DNA from: CAWAVN01 sp963825075
GTDB lineage: Bacteria; Planctomycetota; Planctomycetia; Planctomycetales; Planctomycetaceae
Assembly: GCA_963825075.1 (NCBI GenBank)
Contig: CAWGRX010000028.1
Location: forward strand, 31,943 to 95,942
Direction: 5' to 3'
DNA length: 64,000 bases
Every line of letters starts with the position of its first letter. The stretch's first letter is position 1. A model generated the notes under the pieces. That model was given only the letters and a program-made list of their open reading frames with translations. It was not told where the DNA came from and did no database searches. The position numbers were made by a program, and so were the translations under genes. Positions 45,892 through 54,348 of this stretch are shown here, in pieces.

Positions 45892-48800
45892 TCAAGTTTC
45901 TGAGAGACGCGGGTAGGCGACGGGTTCGGGGTGTTTTGTCGTTGGGGGCTTGGCGGGTTCGGTGATCTCCTCGGCTTCGGGTTCGGGCGCGGCGTGTTGT
46001 ATGTCCGGTTGGCTGGGCTTCGGTGATTGCGGCGGAGTTTCGCTGCCGCTGCCGAATAGGTTGCGGACGTCGAAGAAGATCATGTTCAAACAGGGCACGA
46101 TGATTAGCGTAAGCGCGGTGGCGAACATCAAGCCGAAGGTCAGCGTGACGGCCATCGGAATCAAGAACTTCGCCTGAAAACTGGTTTCAAACATCAAAGG
46201 CATTAGCCCCGCGACGGTGGTGGCCGTGGTGAGGAGAATCGCCCGCAGGCGGAGCTTCGCCCCTTCGACGCTGGCTTCCAATTCGCTCCGGCCGGCGCGG
46301 ATGCGGGTGTTGATGAAATCGACCAGCACCAGCGAATCGTTCACGAGGATTCCCGTCAAAGCCACCATGCCGATCATGCTCATGATCGTCATTGGATTGC
46401 CCGTCACCCAATGCCCGACCACCGCGCCCAGGAAGCCGAAGGGAATCGCGGACATCACCACCACCGGCTGCATGTAGGAGCGAAACAAGCCCGTGAGCAG
46501 CGTATAAATCATCAACAGCGCCACCGGCATGGCCATTTTCAAACTGCTGAAGGACTTGGCCTGTTCCTCGGCGCTTCCTAGAAATTCAATCCGAATGCCG
46601 GGATGCTCTTTGGCCATCTGCGGAACGAACTCCGTGCGGACCTTCCCCAAAATGCCATCGGTGCTGGCGACTTCGTGATCGACGTCGCCTAAGACGCTGA
46701 TCGACCGCTGCTGCTGGCTGCGGTGGATGGTGGCATAACTGCGGGCTTCGGTGATTTCCGCGACTTCGCCCAACGGCACCCAATGCCGGGCCCGTCCGAT
46801 GCCCACGGGAATCCACATGGAATCCAGGTGATAGAGGTTCTTGCGGAACGCTTCGGGGTAGCGGACCATGATTTTAACGTCTTCGCGGTTGCGGGTGATT
46901 CGGCGGGCTTCCCGGCCGTAGATCGCCGAGCGAACCTGCTGCCCCAACTGCCCCACGGTGAGGCCGGTCGGTTCGGCGGTCTCGCGGAGTTTCAGCTGGA
47001 CTTCCCGCAGCCCGCTGTCGAAGTTGTCGTCGAGATCCACCACGCCCGCGTAGTTTCGCAGATGGGCTTTGAGCTGTTCCGCGACGGTGATGATCTCGTC
47101 AAAATCGCCCCCGCTGATCCGCAATTCGATGTCCTTGCCCCCCGGCCCGCCGTTGAGTTCCTCCCACGCGACCGAGTTGATCCCCGGCAGCTTCTGCGAG
47201 ACTTCCCGCAGCTCTTGCATGACGGCGGTGCTGGAGCGCAGGCCTTTGTTTTCCCGCTCGTCGGCCGCTTCGAGTTCGATGATGAGCTGCCCCAAATGCG
47301 ACTGGTCGCTGGTGCCCGTGGCCCCGGCTCCGGCCAGATCGTACTGGCGGGCGACAATCATCTGCACGTTTTTGACTTCGGGCAGTTTGACGGCTTCGTC
47401 GCTGAGCGTTTGCAGCCGATCCCGCAGGAGATCGGCCGGCGTCCCCACGGGCATTTCCAGATTGGCCATGATGGTTTCGCTGTCCATCTTCTGGAGGAAT
47501 TCCCACTTCACAATTCCGCCGACCACCATGCCGAGGGCTAAGAGCAGCGACCCGGCAGCGATGCCGATGGTGACGTATCGCCAACGCATCGCGAACCGCA
47601 AAAACCGTTCGTAGTTGGTCATCAATACGCCGTGGACAAAGCGGTCCCGCCGGATCGCGAAACGGGTGTACCAGCCGTGCCCGCCCGGTTTTCCATTCTC
47701 GGCGGCGGCGGTTTCTTCGCGAATTTTCTTTCGCGGCAGATGGCTGAGGTGCGAGGGCAGAATCAACAGAGCTTCCAGCAGCGACACCGAGAGCGCCGCC
47801 ACCACGACGATCGGCAACTCCTTCATGAAATCCCCAATCTGCCCCTTGATAAAGAGCAAGGGCGCGAACGCGGCGATGGTCGTGGCGACGGCGATCACCA
47901 CCGGCCACATGACTTCTTCCGCCCCATACACCGCGGCTTTCTCGGAAGGCATGCCTTCTTCGACGTGCCGGAAGATGTTTTCGCCGATCACGATCGCATC
48001 ATCGACGACAATCCCCAACACGATAATCAGTCCGAACATCGAAAGCAGATTGATCGTGGAGCCGAGGAAGTACATTACGATGAACGTGCCCAGAAAGGCC
48101 ACCGGCAACCCCACCGCCGCCCACAAGGCCACCCGCCAGTTGAGAAACAAGTTCAGCGAGATGAGCACCAAGAAGAGGCCCATCTTGCCGTTCCTCAGAA
48201 GCAAATCGAGCCGGCCTTCCACGAACCGCGACAAATCGCTGTGCATCGCGATCTGGTAATGATGTTCGAACGGAGCCTGGCTGCTTTTGGCCCAGACTTC
48301 CTCCGGGTCAGGCCGGCCGGAAACTGTGTTGAGCGACTTCGCTGCGAACGCTCCGATGTATTTGAAGGGTTTAATGTACCACGCGGAGTCACCGGCATCC
48401 CGGAATCCAAAGGCATCGATCGGCTGTCCCTGCTTGCCTCGCACATAAGCCCGCACCATCGTGGCAATCTGGATCGCGTCTTCGCTGCTGTTTTTATAGA
48501 CGGTGCAGTTGACCGACGGGAGGCTGTTGAAACGGGATTCCAGATCGGTCTCGATAAACCGGTCCCGAATATCCGCCACGTCGCGGAGATAAACCTTTCG
48601 ACCGTCGGGATAGGTCCGCACCACAATGTCTTCCAAGTCCCGGCCCGCCGATTCTTCGCCGAGCGTGCGGACGGAAATTTTCGCCCGATTGCCTTTGAGC
48701 TGCCCGCCGGAGACATCCACGTTCGTCATGCGGATGGCCTCGGCGACCTCGTCGAAGGTGATGTTATATTCCCGGAGCTTGGGCGGGCGAATTTCCACGC

Positions 48801-49344
48801 TGATTTCATCGTCGCGGGTCCCGGTGAGTTGTACGTTGCTGATGCCCGGCAGAAGCAACAGATCGTCCCTCATCTCGCGGGCGGAGCGTTTCAGTCCCGC
48901 CTCGTCGCCGCTGCCGAAGATCGCCACGCTGATCACAGGCAGCATGGGTTCCATTTTGCGGAGCGTGATCTGCTCGATTTCGTCGGGCAGATCTTCGATG
49001 GAATCGATCTCGATTTTGACTTCCTGCATCACCGCGTCCACGTCGTCCTCACTGTTGTACAGAGTGACGACGGTGTTGCTGACGCCCTCGCCGATGGTCG
49101 AATCGATCTTCTCGATCGCATCGATGTCCCGCAGGGCCTCTTCGATTTTGATGGTGACGGCTTTTTCGATTTCCTGCGGCTGTTCCGCGGGATAAATCAC
49201 CATCACAGACAACTTGTCGGGCCGGCTTTCGGGGAACATTTCCCGAACCAACGTCAACGCAAATGCCCCGCCCGCCACCAGAATGACGAGCATCAACATA
49301 TTGACGAGGACGCGGTTCTCGACACTAAAACGCGGTAAGGACAT
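45892..49344 (-). CDS. RND-family efflux transporter permease (AcrB/HAE1-like)
   Basis: A 1150-aa inner-membrane permease driven by the proton gradient. The N-terminal helix (NRVLVNMLMLVILVAGGAFAL) is followed by two large periplasmic loops and two groups of helices. The fourth helix has the proton-relay pair in GIVVDDAIVIGENIFRHVEEG. The second half repeats the pattern with NDSLVLVDFINTRI. It is about 100 residues longer than AcrB, with an acidic/Pro-rich C-terminal tail (PEPEAEEITEPAKPPTTKH) and an insert near residue 330. No membrane-fusion protein or outer-membrane partner gene is adjacent. A 568-aa antisense frame over this gene is an artefact of GC-rich codons. Confidence 0.92.
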   Translation of the reverse strand: MSLPRFSVENRVLVNMLMLVILVAGGAFALTLVREMFPESRPDKLSVMVIYPAEQPQEIEKAVTIKIEEALRDIDAIEKIDSTIGEGVSNTVVTLYNSEDDVDAVMQEVKIEIDSIEDLPDEIEQITLRKMEPMLPVISVAIFGSGDEAGLKRSAREMRDDLLLLPGISNVQLTGTRDDEISVEIRPPKLREYNITFDEVAEAIRMTNVDVSGGQLKGNRAKISVRTLGEESAGRDLEDIVVRTYPDGRKVYLRDVADIRDRFIETDLESRFNSLPSVNCTVYKNSSEDAIQIATMVRAYVRGKQGQPIDAFGFRDAGDSAWYIKPFKYIGAFAAKSLNTVSGRPDPEEVWAKSSQAPFEHHYQIAMHSDLSRFVEGRLDLLLRNGKMGLFLVLISLNLFLNWRVALWAAVGLPVAFLGTFIVMYFLGSTINLLSMFGLIIVLGIVVDDAIVIGENIFRHVEEGMPSEKAAVYGAEEVMWPVVIAVATTIAAFAPLLFIKGQIGDFMKELPIVVVAALSVSLLEALLILPSHLSHLPRKKIREETAAAENGKPGGHGWYTRFAIRRDRFVHGVLMTNYERFLRFAMRWRYVTIGIAAGSLLLALGMVVGGIVKWEFLQKMDSETIMANLEMPVGTPADLLRDRLQTLSDEAVKLPEVKNVQMIVARQYDLAGAGATGTSDQSHLGQLIIELEAADERENKGLRSSTAVMQELREVSQKLPGINSVAWEELNGGPGGKDIELRISGGDFDEIITVAEQLKAHLRNYAGVVDLDDNFDSGLREVQLKLRETAEPTGLTVGQLGQQVRSAIYGREARRITRNREDVKIMVRYPEAFRKNLYHLDSMWIPVGIGRARHWVPLGEVAEITEARSYATIHRSQQQRSISVLGDVDHEVASTDGILGKVRTEFVPQMAKEHPGIRIEFLGSAEEQAKSFSSLKMAMPVALLMIYTLLTGLFRSYMQPVVVMSAIPFGFLGAVVGHWVTGNPMTIMSMIGMVALTGILVNDSLVLVDFINTRIRAGRSELEASVEGAKLRLRAILLTTATTVAGLMPLMFETSFQAKFLIPMAVTLTFGLMFATALTLIIVPCLNMIFFDVRNLFGSGSETPPQSPKPSQPDIQHAAPEPEAEEITEPAKPPTTKHPEPVAYPRLSET

Positions 49345-49390
49345 GGACTCTCATAATATCAAGAAAACAGCGGCTGTAATCACACAGCGG

Positions 49391-49440
49391 GAAATCCGAA
49401 ATCCGAATCTCGAAATCCGAAATAAATCCCAAATCCGAAT
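49391..49440. repeat. Dispersed repeat element, copy C (one arm)
   Basis: This copy carries the core AATCCGAATCTCGAAATCC found at 34882 and 39381, plus a further AATCCGAA unit. Only one arm is evident. It lies in the gap 49345-49746 before a small membrane gene. The rest of the gap holds short hairpins (e.g. ATCCCG...CGGGAT near 49625-49656) and a TATAAT at 49603, but no gene. Confidence 0.65.
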
Positions 49441-49746
49441 GACCAAAACGCCGAAGCGGTCATCGTCTTGTATTTCATTGGTGTGATTCGTGCCATTCGT
49501 GGTTTACGATCTTCCCACTTATCATAGGGGACGGACGAAACGGGAGCGACCGCAAAAGCGATCGGCATGATCGCATGATCGCATCCCGGCGAAAGTCGGC
49601 TTATAATCCTTCCGAAACATTCCATCCCGCCCCGCGACACTTTCTGTTGCGGGATGAATGTTTACTCGAACCTTCCGACGCCCATTTTCTTCAGGCGGGT
49701 TTCGTGCTTAGACATCGTTTTTTTCACCCAAAGAGCGGAGAGCGGA

Positions 49747-50061
49747 GTGCCAAACGCGGAGAGCCAATCCGATTCCCCCGTTGAGAATCCCCCCCAAACC
49801 GAAGCAACGAAACGGAACCCTTTTTTTCCAATGGTGCTGTTCTCGGCCACGGTGTTTGTGTTGACGATCCTGGCGATGGTGGCGGTGATTTTCAGCGATC
49901 CCAACGCCCCCGTTGCGAAATTCTTCAACGCCAACGCCGGCCGGCTGATCGCAGCGGAGGTCGTCGTCACGCTGGTCGTCGGTCTATTGGCCCTCATCAT
50001 GGACCGTTTGCAAACCCGCCGCGGCTCCCAGACACCTTCGGATAATTCAAAGGAAGCCTGA
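49747..50061 (+). CDS. Small two-helix membrane protein, function unknown
   Basis: GTG 49747 gives a 104-aa protein with a Ser/Asn-rich N-terminus and two hydrophobic helices, PMVLFSATVFVLTILAMVAVIF and LIAAEVVVTLVVGLLALIM, separated by a polar loop (SDPNAPVAKFFNANAGR), ending in QTRRGSQTPSDNSKEA. A longer version from ATG 49654 (135 aa) is possible, but its extra segment has no recognisable features and the GTG is preceded by a purine-rich stretch. I do not recognise a family. Confidence 0.5.
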   Translation: MPNAESQSDSPVENPPQTEATKRNPFFPMVLFSATVFVLTILAMVAVIFSDPNAPVAKFFNANAGRLIAAEVVVTLVVGLLALIMDRLQTRRGSQTPSDNSKEA

Positions 50062-50191
50062 AAACGCGATTCATTTGTTTCGTATAATGGTTATAGGCCG
50101 TTTCCGGATGAAAATTTCTTTAGCGGAAAGAGCGCGAAGGGAAGACGCAAAGATCACAGCGCGGCAGAGCCGCAACCAAAGTTGAGGAAAA

Positions 50192-50253
50192 GGGAGTCTG
50201 TCTTCATTAGAGTGGAGGTGTATGTTCGCCAACATCTTTTGAGGACAGACCCC
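50192..50253 (+). promoter_or_regulatory. Leader stem-loop with tiny ORF directly before the 50254 gene
   Basis: GGGAGTCTGTCTTC (50192-50205) and GAGGACAGACCCC (50241-50253) pair over 12 of 13 positions with one bulged A. The right arm abuts the next ATG and includes its GAGG ribosome site. In the loop a GGAGG precedes ATG 50222, encoding MFANIF and stopping at 50240-50242 inside the right arm. Translating this leader could open the stem and expose the main start, a form of translational control. The evidence is structural only. Confidence 0.4.
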
Positions 50254-51813
50254 ATGCAACAGTTTATCAAGAAGCACGAATCTCAGGTACTCGGCGTTCT
50301 GAATGGATTTGATCGCGTTCGATTTCGGGGGACGCTCAGGGTGTTGTCCGTGGTTCAGGGATTGTTTTCTTGGATGAATCTGCAGCACGTGTTGCTCAAG
50401 CAGTTTAAGGAGTTTTCGTTGGATCTCACGAGTCGGTTGAAGGCTTCCATCGAAGGCGTGGCCGGCGCGGCGGGGCGGAAGATCGAATACATCGCCGCCT
50501 CTTCGCTCTCCAAAGAGGCGCTAGTGCAGGAACGGTTGCGTCGCGAGAAAACTCCGGAAGGGCTGGTGTGCGTGCTGAGTTGTGTCGAGCCCTGCCAGTC
50601 GTTCCAGATTCAACGCGACGCGGCGACGAAAACGATTGATCTGGTCTCCCGGCGGCGAAAATGTCTGCGCTGGTATTTGTACTTCATTCATCCGGTCTGG
50701 GGGCTTTGCCACGTGCGGATTCAGTCGTGGTTGCCGTTCACGGTGCACGTGTGCGTGAATGGCCGCGAGTGGTTGTGCCGGGATCTTTCCCAAGCTGGGA
50801 TCGGCTTTCGGAGGCGGGACAACTGCTTGACTTGGGTGGAAGATGTCTCCGCCGCTCAACAGATGTTGGATGCGCAGCCGTGGTTCGATTGGAGCGGAGA
50901 ATTGCAACGCTTGTTGGAACAGGCCTGCCCGGCGCTGGGCGAGTTGCGCTGGCTGGACCGTCCCCTGACGCATTACTGGTCGGCGGCGGAAACGGAATGG
51001 GCCAGCGATGTGATGTTCCGTTCGCCCGCGGCGTTGGAGACGTTGTATCCCGCGCTGCTGCATCACGCCATCACGACCTTCGGCAGTTCCGACGTGCTCC
51101 GGTTTTTGGGGAAGAAGACGAACGCATCGGGCGAGGTCCCCGGCCACTTCCAGGGCGAGGTGGTCAGCGATCTGAAAACGCGGCCGGAGGGGACGCGGAT
51201 CAAACATCGCCTGAAGGCCAACTCGATCAAGATGTACGACAAGCAAGGCTCGGTGCTGCGGGTGGAAACGACGATTAACGATCCCGGAGACTTCCAGGTG
51301 TACCGCGCCAGCGAAACGGACCCGGACGGTCCCAAGTCGCTGCGAAAAATGCGGAAAGGCGTGGTGGAGTTGCCCGCGCGGGCGAAGGCATCCCAAGCCT
51401 CGAACCGCCGGTACTTGGAGTCGTTGGCCGCTGTGGATTCCACGACGCCGTTGAGCCAAGTCCTGGAACCGTTGTCCCAGCCCGTGGTGAGCCGGGGCCA
51501 TCGCAGTCGCGGTCTGCACCCTTTGGTGGGAGAAGACGCCCGCCTGGCGGAATGCCTGTTGCGCGGGGAGTTCGCGATTCATGGTTTTCGCAACCGCCAA
51601 GTGCGGGTTCTCCTGTTTGGTGAAAGTCATGATCCGGCGCAAACTCGGCGGGATCCGGCCAAGACGGGGCGACTGTTGCGCGACCACAAACTGATCTACC
51701 GGGTCCAAGGCACTCACCGCTACCAACTCACCGCGCAGGGCCGCCGCACACTCCCCGGTCTTCTGAGCATAAGAACCACAAATACAAAGAACTTACGGGA
51801 ACTCGCGGTGTAA
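50254..51813 (+). CDS. Uncharacterised widespread mobile-like protein with Rep-like core and C-terminal winged helix
   Basis: A 519-aa protein that I recognise as a family found, often in several copies, in planctomycetes, proteobacteria and others, and usually annotated hypothetical. Conserved blocks visible here are FIKKHESQVLGVLNGFDRVR (N-terminal), RKCLRWYLYFIHPVWGLCHV with IQSWLPFTVHVCVNGREWL, SSDVLRFLGKK, RIKHRLKANSIKMYDK followed by LRVETTIN (Y328, E338), and IHGFRNRQVRVLLFG. The last 65 residues (RLLRDHKLIYRVQGTHRYQLT) form a typical winged helix-turn-helix. The pairing of a YDK motif with LRxE about ten residues later resembles phage/plasmid replication initiators such as gene II proteins; this is inference. 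ATG 50254 is chosen because GAGG lies 9 bases before it and it matches the family start. No transposon ends are obvious. Confidence 0.7.
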   Translation: MQQFIKKHESQVLGVLNGFDRVRFRGTLRVLSVVQGLFSWMNLQHVLLKQFKEFSLDLTSRLKASIEGVAGAAGRKIEYIAASSLSKEALVQERLRREKTPEGLVCVLSCVEPCQSFQIQRDAATKTIDLVSRRRKCLRWYLYFIHPVWGLCHVRIQSWLPFTVHVCVNGREWLCRDLSQAGIGFRRRDNCLTWVEDVSAAQQMLDAQPWFDWSGELQRLLEQACPALGELRWLDRPLTHYWSAAETEWASDVMFRSPAALETLYPALLHHAITTFGSSDVLRFLGKKTNASGEVPGHFQGEVVSDLKTRPEGTRIKHRLKANSIKMYDKQGSVLRVETTINDPGDFQVYRASETDPDGPKSLRKMRKGVVELPARAKASQASNRRYLESLAAVDSTTPLSQVLEPLSQPVVSRGHRSRGLHPLVGEDARLAECLLRGEFAIHGFRNRQVRVLLFGESHDPAQTRRDPAKTGRLLRDHKLIYRVQGTHRYQLTAQGRRTLPGLLSIRTTNTKNLRELAV

Positions 51814-51935
51814 AATCTTCTCAAAAAACACAAAGCTCAACCATTTGCAGTGTAAAGTTCAGCGTAGTGGCCGTGCAGAAACCCTGCAAGCAGTTGGACA
51901 GCCATGCCGTATTTCTTATTCCCCCAAGATCAAAC

Positions 51936-52561
51936 ATGAGCGAACGTGCCCTTTATGCCGTGATCCCGGCGGCGGGGTTGAGCCGGCGGATGGGGCGGCC
52001 GAAATTGCTTTTGCCGCTCGGTGAAAAATCCGTCCTGGCCCGGCTGTTGGAGACCCTCGATCGCCCGCGGGTTCACTGCCGGGCCGTGGTGCTCCGGCGG
52101 TCGGATGACGAACTTACTGACAGAAGTCAAACAGGCCGGGGCCTGGGCGATTCAGCCGGAAACCGACCCGCCCGAAATGCGGGACAGCGTCCAGAATGCG
52201 CTTTCCGCCATTGCCGAGCGGTTTCATCCGAAAAGACGAAGATGGCTGGCTTTTGGTGCCGGCGGATCATCCCGTGCTGTCGGCGGAGGTGATCGAGCGA
52301 ATGCTCTCGGCGTGGCAGACGACGGCAGCGGACATTCTGATCCCCACCTGTCAGGGCCGGCGGGGGCATCCCACGATTTTTTCCTGGAAACTCGCCCGGC
52401 AGGTTCCCGGCATTCCGAAAGATCGCGGCTTGAACTGGCTGGTTCGCTCAACAGGGGCTACGATTGAGGAGGTGTCCACGGGGGACCCGGCGATTTTGAC
52501 CGATCTGGACACCCCCGCCGATTATGAAGCCCTCAAACAGGCCTTCGGCAGCCAGAGTTGA
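51936..52561 (+). CDS. MobA/MocA-like nucleotidyltransferase, two frame breaks
   Basis: ATG 51936 opens MSERALYAVIPAAGLSRRMG followed by PKLLLPLGEKSVLARLLETL, the G-x-S-x-R-M-G-x-x-K-L-L nucleotide-binding signature of the MobA/MocA family (molybdopterin cytidylyl- or guanylyltransferases and relatives). Breaks near 52113 (one extra C) and 52231 (AAAA for AAA) move the rest through two other frames: LLTEVKQAGAWAIQPETDPP, then GWLLVPADHPVLSAEVIERM (with the P-A-D-x-P metal motif), RRGHPTIFSWKLAR and ILTDLDTPADYEAL. The repaired length of about 208 aa is normal. No molybdenum-cofactor genes are adjacent, so the nucleotide acceptor is unclear. Confidence 0.75.
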
Positions 52562-52636
52562 CCCTGTTCGCATTCCGCCTAGACTTCTTCTGTCGGGCTT
52601 TTTGTTTTTTTCCCCGAAAAATCCCCGGTTTTTCCG

Positions 52637-53728
52637 ATGTCTGAATTTGATCCTCCCGCCGACGACTCCGCTCCCCGCACCGGCAGCCACGATTTGTTTG
52701 CTCCCGAAACCAGAAAGGAACAAACCGCCCCGCCGCGGAAGATCGAGGATTTGCCGCCCGTCGAACCGCCCTCGGCAGGGTTTATCGTGCAGTTGTTTTT
52801 GATCCCGCTGTTGATCGTGGGAGCGATTGTCGGGGTATATGCTTTGTTCGGGCGGATGGCCTCCGGCGAGCAGGATTGGCGAACGCTGGTGACGGAACTG
52901 CGGAACTCCAACGAACACCGCCGTTGGCGGGCCGCGATCGGTTTGGCCCAACTGTTGAAGGTCGATCAGGACCGCGGCGAAGCTGGGCAGCATCTCGCCG
53001 AAAACCCGGAAATCGCCAAGGCTCTCTTGGACGTGTTGGAGGAGCAGAGATCGGCGAATCTTTCGCGGGAGAAAGCCCTCAACCAGCAGCAGTATCTGGT
53101 GACGGCGCTCGGGCTTTTGGATCAGCCGAAGCTGGTGATCCCGCCGCTCCAGAAGTTGATGCTCGCCAAGAATGACAAAGACCGGGGTGTCCGGCTCGAG
53201 GCCCTGCGGTCGATTTCCCTAATCGCCCAGCGCACGAAAGAACGGGCCGAACAGGAGCACCGGCCGCTGTTGATCGAAGAACTGGTGACGATTCCCTCGC
53301 TGGTGGAGGATGTGGCGACCGTCTCGCGGGAGTCCGAACCTGTGTTTCGGCAGATGGGGGCGTATGTGCTGGGGCTACTCCCTTCGGCCGAGAGCCGGGA
53401 GCGTTTGGAAGTTATGCTCAACGACAGCGACCGGGACGTGCAGGTGGACGCGGCGATCGGTTTGGCCCGCCAATCTTCCACCGCCGGCTGGCCCGTTTTT
53501 CAGGATCTGCTCAAACAAGCCGCCGACCACCCCGCCGAGCAAAAAGGCATGGATTTGGTCAGTCTGCAAAACACGCTCAAAGCGGTGCAAACGCTGAAAG
53601 GCGAATGGACGGCCGCCCAGAAAAAAGAGCTGACGAATCTCATCGGCCGACTCGCCAAAGACCACCCCGAAGTCCGCATCCGCACCGACGCCGCCCAAAG
53701 CCTGCAAACGCTCCAAGGGGCTGCGTAG
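52637..53728 (+). CDS. Membrane-anchored HEAT-repeat protein
   Basis: A 363-aa protein with an acidic/Pro-rich cytoplasmic N-terminus, one membrane helix (FIVQLFLIPLLIVGAIVGVYALF, residues about 49-71) and a HEAT-like alpha-solenoid. Repeats of about 37 residues include NEHRRWRAAIGLAQLLKVD, RGVRLEALRSISLIAQRT, EPVFRQMGAYVLGLLPSAE, RDVQVDAAIGLARQSS and PEVRIRTDAAQSLQTL. Such repeats mediate protein-protein contacts. The partner is unknown. It lies 75 bases after the MobA-like gene. Confidence 0.8.
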   Translation: MSEFDPPADDSAPRTGSHDLFAPETRKEQTAPPRKIEDLPPVEPPSAGFIVQLFLIPLLIVGAIVGVYALFGRMASGEQDWRTLVTELRNSNEHRRWRAAIGLAQLLKVDQDRGEAGQHLAENPEIAKALLDVLEEQRSANLSREKALNQQQYLVTALGLLDQPKLVIPPLQKLMLAKNDKDRGVRLEALRSISLIAQRTKERAEQEHRPLLIEELVTIPSLVEDVATVSRESEPVFRQMGAYVLGLLPSAESRERLEVMLNDSDRDVQVDAAIGLARQSSTAGWPVFQDLLKQAADHPAEQKGMDLVSLQNTLKAVQTLKGEWTAAQKKELTNLIGRLAKDHPEVRIRTDAAQSLQTLQGAA

Positions 53729-53752
53729 GAAGCAACTTATGCTCTCTGAACT

Positions 53753-54312
53753 TCAGTCGGAAATCAAATTCGGCTGAGCGGGCGATTGCTCGGATTCCAA
53801 ATCCAACACTTGTTGCTGTAACGCCTCGGCAAGTCGCTCGAGCACCAAGACTCGTTCATGAAGGCCTTTGGCATTTGCCAGGATTTGTGTAACGGCGGTT
53901 TGCGTTTCGGATTCATCTGATTCCACGACTCCGCTAGAACGGGAATGGCGGTCGGATCGGTTTCGTGGAGAAGTCGGCCTCCGTCTGTCGCCGATACGGA
54001 TTCCATCCACCCCGGCTGCGGTTGATCCTCATCCGATGCAGTCTCCCATTCCTTTCGCATCTGAACCATGCGATTGGGAAGATCGCGGTTGAGCTTGGCC
54101 AGCGGGAGGGAGTGTGGTTCGCGATCGAGTTCATCCAGATCTACGCACAACATCGGAACGTGAAAAGCCTCCCGAAAATAAACGCGGACCAGGGCATCCA
54201 ATTTCGGATGCCCCTGATGCTGTGCAACAACCCGCCGAATCAGCCGCGACGGAGTCGCTCCTTTTTTGAACAGGCACCGCAGTTCATCGACCAGTTGGGA
54301 ATCAAGATTCAT
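53753..54312 (-). CDS. Hypothetical protein with C-terminal coiled coil, one frame break
   Basis: ATG 54312 (minus) starts a soluble protein of about 186 aa. Residues 1-70 (LVDELRCLFKKGATPSRLIR, HQGHPKLDALVRVYFREAF) form a helical domain; next comes DLDELDREPHSLPLAKLN; the last 70 residues, reached by restoring one base near 53935, are VVESDESETQTAVTQILANA followed by a probable coiled coil (LHERVLVLERLAEALQQQVLDL). No family is recognised. The gene lies 36 bases downstream of the esterase on the same strand and may share its transcript. Confidence 0.55.
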
Positions 54313-54348
54313 AGATCAGTCCATTTTTCGATTGTGGCCGCCGTGAAA

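Noticed and set aside
47632..49338. Long plus-strand open frame of 568 codons opposite the RND transporter
   Set aside because: It is rich in Arg/His/Asp from antisense GC codons, has no motif, and the opposite strand encodes a fully conserved permease.
49603..49608. TATAAT as a promoter -10 before the small membrane gene
   Set aside because: No -35-like hexamer at 16-18 bases, and planctomycete promoters are poorly defined.
50254..51813. Complete insertion sequence around the mobile-like gene
   Set aside because: No matching inverted termini or target-site duplication could be identified on both sides. The downstream flank lacks the GACAGAC palindrome.
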